Origin: Microbacteriaceae bacterium
GTDB taxonomy: Bacteria; Actinomycetota; Actinomycetes; Actinomycetales; Microbacteriaceae
Direction: 5' to 3'
NCBI GenBank assembly: GCA_011620705.1
Contig: WOYR01000191.1
Location: 1-10,503 of the forward strand
Length of the DNA: 10,503 bases
Shown: positions 6,786 to 10,503 of the stretch, piece by piece
Layout: every line of letters starts with the position of its first letter
How positions within the stretch are numbered: position 1 is the stretch's first letter
Program-made: the position numbers and the translations under genes
The notes under the pieces: generated by a model
Seen by the model: only the letters and a program-made list of their open reading frames with translations
Databases searched by the model: none
What the model was told of the DNA's origin: nothing

Positions 6786-7787
6786 ATGCACCCGACCAAT
6801 CCCGCCCAGTTCGACGACGCCATGGCCGACCGGGTTCCCGCGCCCGATGAGGTTCGGGAGGGGATCTGGTCGATCCCGCTTCCCATGCGCCAGCCGGGCA
6901 ACCCCTTCTCACTGTGCTATCTGATCGCCGGGGACGACGGCTCGCTGCACCTGATCGACACCGGCTACGACACCGACGAGAACTTCGCCATGCTCCTCGC
7001 CGCCCTCGACGCCTTCGGACTCAAGCTCGACGACCTCGCGAGTGTGTTCGCCACCCACCTGCATCCCGATCATCTGGGAATGACCGGACGGCTGCGCGCG
7101 GCGAGCGGGGCGCGGATCGGGATGCTGCGGCGCGAGCACGAGGGCCTCGTCGCGATCGCCGGCGGTGACCTCACCGTCACCGAGGGGTTGATCGCGAGCT
7201 GGGGCGTACCGCCCGAGCGCCGGCCGGAGCTGGACCTCCGCACCGGCGACCGCCCGACGGCGCGCGGCGGGGTCCCGGAGGTGGATCGGAGCTACGAACC
7301 GGGCCAGGCGCTCGAGGTGCCGGGTCGGTCGATCCAGCTGCTCGCCACACCGGGGCACACCGCCGGATCGGCGAGCCTGGTCGACGCCGACGCGGGGCTC
7401 ATCTACACCGGCGACACGGTGCTGCCCAAGATCTTCTCGGGGCTCGGCCTCGGCGATCGGACCGGCGAAGCCAACCCGATCGCCGACTACCTGAACTCGC
7501 TGGAGATGCTGGCCCGCTACGACGAGCTGGAGGTGGCGCCCGGCCACGGCTACCGCTTCCGCGGGCTGATCGAACGCAACGCGGTTCTCGCCGAGCACCA
7601 CCTGGACCGCTCGCGGGCGGCAGCCGAGATCATCCGCGCCGACCCGGATGCGACGGTCTGGGAGGTCGCCAGCCGCCTGCGCTGGACCGCCGGCTGGCAG
7701 AATCTGAACGGCTTCTTCCTGCTCTCCGCCCTGTCGCAGACCGCGCTGCACCTGGACTTCGCGCGCTCGGACGCCTTCCCCGGCTGA
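6786..7787 (+). CDS. Metallo-beta-lactamase-fold hydrolase
   Basis: Cytoplasmic dinuclear-metal hydrolase of the MBL superfamily, 333 residues. The metal-binding motifs are all present: THLHPDHLG (His91, His93, Asp95, His96), TPGHTAGS (His191), IYTGD (Asp210) and APGHG (His254). No signal peptide is seen, so it is not a secreted beta-lactamase; it resembles the broad glyoxalase II/LACTB2-like group, whose substrates (thioesters, lactones, others) cannot be told apart here. A C-terminal helical part (about 265-333, with WEVASRLRW and FFLLSALSQTALHLDF) fits the winged-helix-like extension of LACTB2-type proteins. The ATG at 6786 is the first in frame after the divergent gene and has GGAGGG directly before it; an internal ATG at residue 13 has no ribosome site. 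It is followed after 42 bp by the FAD oxidoreductase gene in the same direction, probably one operon. Confidence 0.93.
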   Translation: MHPTNPAQFDDAMADRVPAPDEVREGIWSIPLPMRQPGNPFSLCYLIAGDDGSLHLIDTGYDTDENFAMLLAALDAFGLKLDDLASVFATHLHPDHLGMTGRLRAASGARIGMLRREHEGLVAIAGGDLTVTEGLIASWGVPPERRPELDLRTGDRPTARGGVPEVDRSYEPGQALEVPGRSIQLLATPGHTAGSASLVDADAGLIYTGDTVLPKIFSGLGLGDRTGEANPIADYLNSLEMLARYDELEVAPGHGYRFRGLIERNAVLAEHHLDRSRAAAEIIRADPDATVWEVASRLRWTAGWQNLNGFFLLSALSQTALHLDFARSDAFPG

Positions 7788-7829
7788 CCTCGTGACGAGA
7801 TTCTGGGCGCGGTCGGAACGAGCCGAGGC

Positions 7830-9251
7830 GTGACCGACGCCGACGCGGTCGTCGTCGGCGCAGGCCCTAATGGGCTCGTCGCCGCGGTCGCGCTCGCCGA
7901 GGCCGGCCTGCGCGTGACACTCCTCGAGGCCGCGGAGCGCCCGGGCGGCGGACTGCGCACCGAGGAGCTCACGCTCCCCGGCTTCCGCCATGACATCGGC
8001 GCCACGGTCCACGCGCTCGCGCTCGCCTCGCCGGCGTTCCGCGCCCTGGATCTGACCCGCGAGGGGCTCGCCTTCGCCCACCCGGCCATCCCGCTCGGCC
8101 ACGCGATCGCGCCCGGCGACTCGGTGCTGCTGCACCGCTCTGTCGCCGACACCGCCGCGGGGCTCGGCCGTGACGGCCGCCGCTGGGCGGGGGTCATCGG
8201 CGGACTCGGCGCGCACTGGGAGGGACTCGCCGAGTCGGTGCTCGAGCTCACGCACCTCCCGCCACGAGCGCCGCTCACGCTGCTCGACTTCGGCATGCAC
8301 GGGCTCTTCCCTGCGACCTTCCCGATCCGGTTCGCCTTCCACGAGGAGCCGGCGCGCGCGCTCCTGGCCGGACTCGCCGCGCACGCCGCCCTGCCGCTCG
8401 GCGCCCTCGGGAGCGCCGCCTTCGGGATCGTGCTCGGCGCCCTCGCGCACGGCGTCGGCTGGCCGGTCGCGGTCGGCGGCTCTGAGCGCGTCGCCGATGC
8501 CCTCGTCGCGCGCTTCGCCTCGCTCGGCGGGGAACTCGTCACCGGCCACCGGGTCGCCTCGCTGGACCGGCTGCCGAGCGCGCGGACGACGATCCTCGAT
8601 GTCGGCGCGCGCCAGTTCGCCGCGATCGCCGGCGACCGGCTGCCGTCGGGGTACCGCCGTCGACTGGAGGGCTGGCACTCCGGCCCCGGGGTCTTCAAGC
8701 TCGACTGGGCGCTCGACGGCCCGATCCCCTGGGCGGATCCCGCGCTCGCGAGTGCGGGAACCGTCCACCTCGGCGGCCCGGCAGCGGCCATCGTCGCGAG
8801 CGAGGCTGCGGTGCATCGCGGCCGGATCTCCGAGGAGCCGTACGTGCTCCTCGTGCAGCCGACCGTCGCCGACCCCTCGCGCGCACCGGCAGGCAAGCAC
8901 ACCGCCTGGGCGTACATCCACGTGCCCAACGGCTGGGACGGCGATGCGACCTCGCTGATCGAGAGTCGAGTGGAGGCGTTCGCTCCCGGCTTCCGCGAGC
9001 GCATCCTCGGGCGGCATGCGTTCACGCCGGCAGCGCTCGAGGCGTGGGACGCGAACCTCGTCGGCGGCGACATCGGCGGCGGCTCGAACGAACTGCGGCA
9101 GATCTTCGCCCGTCCGCGCCTCTCGCGGACGCCGTGGCGGACGCCGCTGCCCGGCGTGTACCTCGCCTCCGCCTCGACGCTGCCCGGCGGTGGCGCGCAC
9201 GGCATGAGCGGGTGGAACGCGGCGAAGGACGCGCTGAGGCGCCTCGGCTGA
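7830..9251 (+). CDS. FAD-dependent oxidoreductase, phytoene desaturase/PYROXD2-like
   Basis: Amine-oxidase/phytoene-desaturase-type flavoprotein of 473 residues, the usual length. The N-terminal dinucleotide-binding motif is VVVGAGPNGL (Gly10, Gly12, Gly15) with Glu33 as the ribose-binding acid in LLEAAERPGGGLR. The C-terminal FAD-contacting motif is LPGVYLASASTLPGGGAHGMSGWNAA split as LPGVYLASAS (440-449) and PGGGAHGMSG (452-461). The substrate-binding middle is typical of this group and gives no substrate; true carotenoid genes (crtB, crtE) are absent, so a carotenoid role is not supported. Translation starts at the GTG at 7830, just before the first beta strand; the GAGG one base upstream is too close to be a strong ribosome site, so coupling to the MBL gene 42 bp upstream is plausible. 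The stop lies 3 nt from the stop of the convergent dienelactone hydrolase gene. Confidence 0.93.
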   Translation: MTDADAVVVGAGPNGLVAAVALAEAGLRVTLLEAAERPGGGLRTEELTLPGFRHDIGATVHALALASPAFRALDLTREGLAFAHPAIPLGHAIAPGDSVLLHRSVADTAAGLGRDGRRWAGVIGGLGAHWEGLAESVLELTHLPPRAPLTLLDFGMHGLFPATFPIRFAFHEEPARALLAGLAAHAALPLGALGSAAFGIVLGALAHGVGWPVAVGGSERVADALVARFASLGGELVTGHRVASLDRLPSARTTILDVGARQFAAIAGDRLPSGYRRRLEGWHSGPGVFKLDWALDGPIPWADPALASAGTVHLGGPAAAIVASEAAVHRGRISEEPYVLLVQPTVADPSRAPAGKHTAWAYIHVPNGWDGDATSLIESRVEAFAPGFRERILGRHAFTPAALEAWDANLVGGDIGGGSNELRQIFARPRLSRTPWRTPLPGVYLASASTLPGGGAHGMSGWNAAKDALRRLG

Positions 9252-9254
9252 TCG

Positions 9255-9983
9255 CTAGCCCAGCTTCGCCCGCAGGAACTCCAGCGACCGCCCCCAGGCG
9301 TCTCCCGCGGCATCCGGATGGAAGGTGTTCGGGTTGGTGTCGTTGAAGAAGGCGTGGCCTGCACCGGGGTAGACCTTCGCCTCGAAGGCGACGCCGGCAT
9401 CCGCCATGGCGCTCTCGAGCGCAGGCAGGGCCTCCATCAGGCGCTCGTCCTGGTCGCCGTAGAAGGCGAGGACCGGGCAGTGGATGCTCGCCGCCTCGCC
9501 CGGCTCGGCGCTGCCGTAGAACGGCACGGCCGCCTTCACGCGCGGGTCGGCTTCGGCCAGCGAGAAGCTGTATGACCCGCCGAAGCAGAAGCCGAGCACG
9601 CCGATCCTGCCGTCGATGCCGTCCTCGTTCTCGAGCCCGTCGACGACGGCGGTCAATTTGGCGATCGCGCCGGCGGCGAACTCGGGGGCGCGGGAGGCGG
9701 CGAATGCCTCGCGCAGCTTGGGCTGGTTGACCGAGCGGCGTTGCTGGTCGGGATCGTTCATCATGGCGAACAGCTCCTCGCCGGTCTCGGGCGTGACGCC
9801 GGCATCCGAGAGCAGATCGGGCGCCATCACGAGGTAGCCTTCGGCCGCGTAGCGGTCTGCCACGTTCTTGATGTGATCGACCAGGCCCCAGATCTCGTGG
9901 ATGAGGATCAGCGCACCGCGCGGGTCGCCCTCCGGATCGGCGCGGTAGACGGTGACACCGTTGACGGCCTGCATCGAACCCAT
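9255..9983 (-). CDS. Dienelactone hydrolase family protein
   Basis: Alpha/beta hydrolase of the dienelactone hydrolase (carboxymethylenebutenolidase) family, 242 residues, cytoplasmic. The Cys-Asp-His triad is visible: Cys133 in GFCFGGSY, Asp179 in FYGDQDERL, His210 in YPGAGHAFFND; Glu30 in IHEIWGL matches the glutamate that orients the cysteine in the family. Family members open lactone rings in chlorocatechol degradation, but many are housekeeping esterases; no catechol or maleylacetate genes are nearby, so the substrate is unknown. The ATG at 9983 is chosen because TAGCAT ends exactly 7 nt upstream, indicating a leaderless start; an in-frame ATG three codons later has no such support. A 59-residue membrane protein is encoded 35 bp upstream on the same strand. 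The stop (TAG) lies 3 nt from the stop of the FAD oxidoreductase gene, with no terminator between. Confidence 0.95.
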   Translation of the reverse strand: MGSMQAVNGVTVYRADPEGDPRGALILIHEIWGLVDHIKNVADRYAAEGYLVMAPDLLSDAGVTPETGEELFAMMNDPDQQRRSVNQPKLREAFAASRAPEFAAGAIAKLTAVVDGLENEDGIDGRIGVLGFCFGGSYSFSLAEADPRVKAAVPFYGSAEPGEAASIHCPVLAFYGDQDERLMEALPALESAMADAGVAFEAKVYPGAGHAFFNDTNPNTFHPDAAGDAWGRSLEFLRAKLG

Positions 9984-9990
9984 GAACTGG

Positions 9991-9996
9991 ATGCTA
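9991..9996 (-). promoter_or_regulatory. -10 element TAGCAT of dienelactone hydrolase gene, leaderless type
   Basis: On the minus strand TAGCAT (TANNNT) is followed by a 7-nt gap, CCAGTTC, and the ATG at 9983, the same geometry as for thioredoxin. No Shine-Dalgarno is present. It lies in the 35-bp gap after the small membrane protein gene, so this gene can be transcribed on its own even if read-through also occurs. Confidence 0.6.
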
Positions 9997-10018
9997 CGTC
10001 ACCGAGTCGAGCGGATCG

Positions 10019-10198
10019 TCACGCCCGCGGCCGCGAGAACACCGCGCGCAGCGCGAAGAACACGATCACGGCGACGACCAGCACGATCGCGAGCTTCGCG
10101 ATGAACCACGCCAGGCTGAGCAGCGCGTCCACCAGGAACCACGCGATCACGATCGCTGCGACCACAGCGAGAACCGTCCAGATGGTTCCGCCGCGCAT
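10019..10198 (-). CDS. Small two-segment membrane protein
   Basis: A 59-residue hydrophobic protein of unknown function, easily missed because of its size. After a short N-terminus (MRGGTIWT) it has a first hydrophobic segment at about residues 8-23 (VLAVVAAIVIAWFLV) and a second at about 31-50 (WFIAKLAIVLVVAVIVFFAL), then a basic tail RAVFSRPRA that should stay in the cytoplasm by the positive-inside rule. The composition, a clean stop and a promoter-like hexamer exactly 7 nt before the ATG all support a real gene. There is no Shine-Dalgarno, fitting leaderless translation. It is upstream of, and in the same direction as, the dienelactone hydrolase gene with 35 bp between. Similar tiny membrane proteins are common in Microbacteriaceae from general knowledge; no role is proposed. 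Confidence 0.75.
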   Translation of the reverse strand: MRGGTIWTVLAVVAAIVIAWFLVDALLSLAWFIAKLAIVLVVAVIVFFALRAVFSRPRA

Positions 10199-10205
10199 GC
10201 AGTTG

Positions 10206-10211
10206 AGACTA
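10206..10211 (-). promoter_or_regulatory. -10 element TAGTCT of small membrane protein gene, leaderless type
   Basis: On the minus strand TAGTCT (TANNNT) is followed by a 7-nt gap, CAACTGC, and the ATG at 10198. It is the third example of this arrangement in the window. A -35 match is not evident. A perfect 6-bp inverted repeat CTCCCC-ca-GGGGAG lies further upstream at 10237-10250 and might bind a regulator. Confidence 0.6.
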
Positions 10212-10325
10212 GCGCCGCCAGGGCTCCAAGGTGGGGCTCCCCCAGGGGAGGTCGATCAGGAAGATCCACCGTTCATCGGTTCAGGATGCCGGCTGACGAG
10301 GTTCTTCCTGATCCGCCGACCGCGT

Positions 10326-10361
10326 GAGCGTGCGGCGACCGGCGAGCGTGCGGCCACCGGC
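10326..10361. repeat. 18-bp tandem duplication
   Basis: GAGCGTGCGGCGACCGGC (10326-10343) is followed at once by a second copy (10344-10361) with one mismatch. It lies in the non-coding stretch upstream of the small membrane protein and close to a second tandem duplication. Confidence 0.85.
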
Positions 10362-10375
10362 GCCGTCATCGGCCC

Positions 10376-10405
10376 GGCCTCGATCGGATCGGCCTCGATC
10401 GGATC
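10376..10405. repeat. 15-bp tandem duplication
   Basis: GGCCTCGATCGGATC occurs twice without mismatch at 10376-10390 and 10391-10405. It is immediately followed by the inverted repeat at 10406-10426. Confidence 0.88.
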
Positions 10406-10426
10406 GGATGCCGGGGCCGGGCATCC
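10406..10426. repeat. Inverted repeat GGATGCC / GGCATCC
   Basis: Perfect 7-bp arms at 10406-10412 and 10420-10426 surround a 7-nt loop. The arms are the same word that forms the palindrome at 887-904 and recurs upstream of thioredoxin. It abuts the 15-bp tandem repeat. Confidence 0.7.
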
Positions 10427-10435
10427 AGCAACCGG

Positions 10436-10469
10436 AACGGGCCGCCATCCCGAAGGATGACGGCCCGTT
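10436..10469 (-). terminator. Hairpin terminator with cUUCGg loop
   Basis: A 15-bp stem (10436-10450 with 10455-10469, one mismatch) is closed by a 4-nt loop. Read on the minus strand the loop is TTCG closed by C and G, the very stable cUUCGg tetraloop, so it most likely ends a minus-strand transcript entering from beyond the right edge. No U-tract follows. Confidence 0.75.
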
Positions 10470-10486
10470 CGCAAGAGTTCGCGTAA

Positions 10487-10503
10487 TCAGCGGGACTCAG
10501 CTG
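10487..10503 (-). CDS. Possible 3' end of a minus-strand gene beyond the window
   Basis: Only about five codons are inside the window. On the minus strand one frame reads Ala-Glu-Ser-Arg then TGA (10487-10489), and a terminator stem starts 17 nt later, which is the usual spacing after a last gene. A second stop in another frame also exists nearby, so the reading frame and the product cannot be stated. Confidence 0.25.

Larger units (their letters stand above)
10199..10486. other. Repeat-rich non-coding region at right end
   Basis: About 290 bases with no convincing gene. They contain the promoter of the small membrane protein, an 18-bp and a 15-bp tandem duplication, a GGATGCC hairpin and a terminator. 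Open frames cross it on both strands (for example 10256-10474 on the minus strand) but they run through the terminator stem and have repetitive, biased composition, so I do not call them. Confidence 0.6.

Noticed and set aside
6909..9200. A 763-residue minus-strand frame opposite the MBL and FAD oxidoreductase genes
   Set aside because: It spans two unrelated, well-supported genes and their gap, and has the Arg/Glu/Asp-rich shadow composition.
7830..9251. Carotenoid biosynthesis role for the FAD oxidoreductase
   Set aside because: The family contains phytoene desaturases, but the C-terminal motifs fit the PYROXD2-like group and no crtB, crtE or other carotenoid gene is present.
10256..10474. 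A 72-residue minus-strand frame with repeated PIEAD and PVAARS units
   Set aside because: Its start would be a TTG just outside the terminator stem, its repeats come from DNA tandem duplications readable on both strands, and it has no promoter or ribosome site.

Overview
The window looks like the chromosome of a high-GC Gram-positive actinobacterium, most likely a member of the Microbacteriaceae (Microbacterium-like). The basis is very high GC with G/C-ending codons, an actinobacterial-type PNPase, three genes whose start codon lies exactly 7 nt after a TANNNT hexamer (the leaderless-gene pattern common in actinobacteria), and frequent GGATGC/GCATCC words. The genus is an inference. No mobile element, CRISPR array, tRNA or rRNA was seen.

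Layout. 1-646 (-): 5' two thirds of an aldo/keto reductase gene that leaves the window at the left edge. 647-1066: non-coding, with two inverted repeats and a strong bidirectional-looking terminator. 1067-3322 (-): complete pnp (polynucleotide phosphorylase), GTG start fixed by a good Shine-Dalgarno. 3323-3588: leader/intergenic. 3589-5628 (-): a 679-residue two-domain protein, a GT4 glycosyltransferase joined by a Pro/Ala-rich linker to an SGNH/GDSL hydrolase. 5629-5868: divergent intergenic region with a 16-bp tandem repeat. 5869-6258 (+): thioredoxin. 6255-6728 (-): conserved-looking hypothetical protein whose stop codon overlaps the thioredoxin stop within CTAG. 6786-7787 (+): metallo-beta-lactamase-fold hydrolase. 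7830-9251 (+): FAD-dependent phytoene-desaturase/PYROXD2-like oxidoreductase, probably co-transcribed with it. 9255-9983 (-): dienelactone hydrolase family protein. 10019-10198 (-): 59-residue membrane protein absent from simple long-ORF lists. 10199-10486: non-coding, repeat-rich, ending in a hairpin that probably terminates a minus-strand gene beyond the right edge.

Functionally the region is mostly housekeeping: RNA turnover (pnp), thiol redox (thioredoxin), and several catabolic or detoxifying enzymes (aldo/keto reductase, MBL hydrolase, FAD oxidoreductase, dienelactone hydrolase). They do not form one recognisable pathway, and I found no evidence for a new defence or mobile system. The points most worth a second look are the GT4-SGNH fusion with an altered oxyanion-hole position, the shared leaderless promoter geometry, and the enrichment of GGATGC/GCATCC words between genes.
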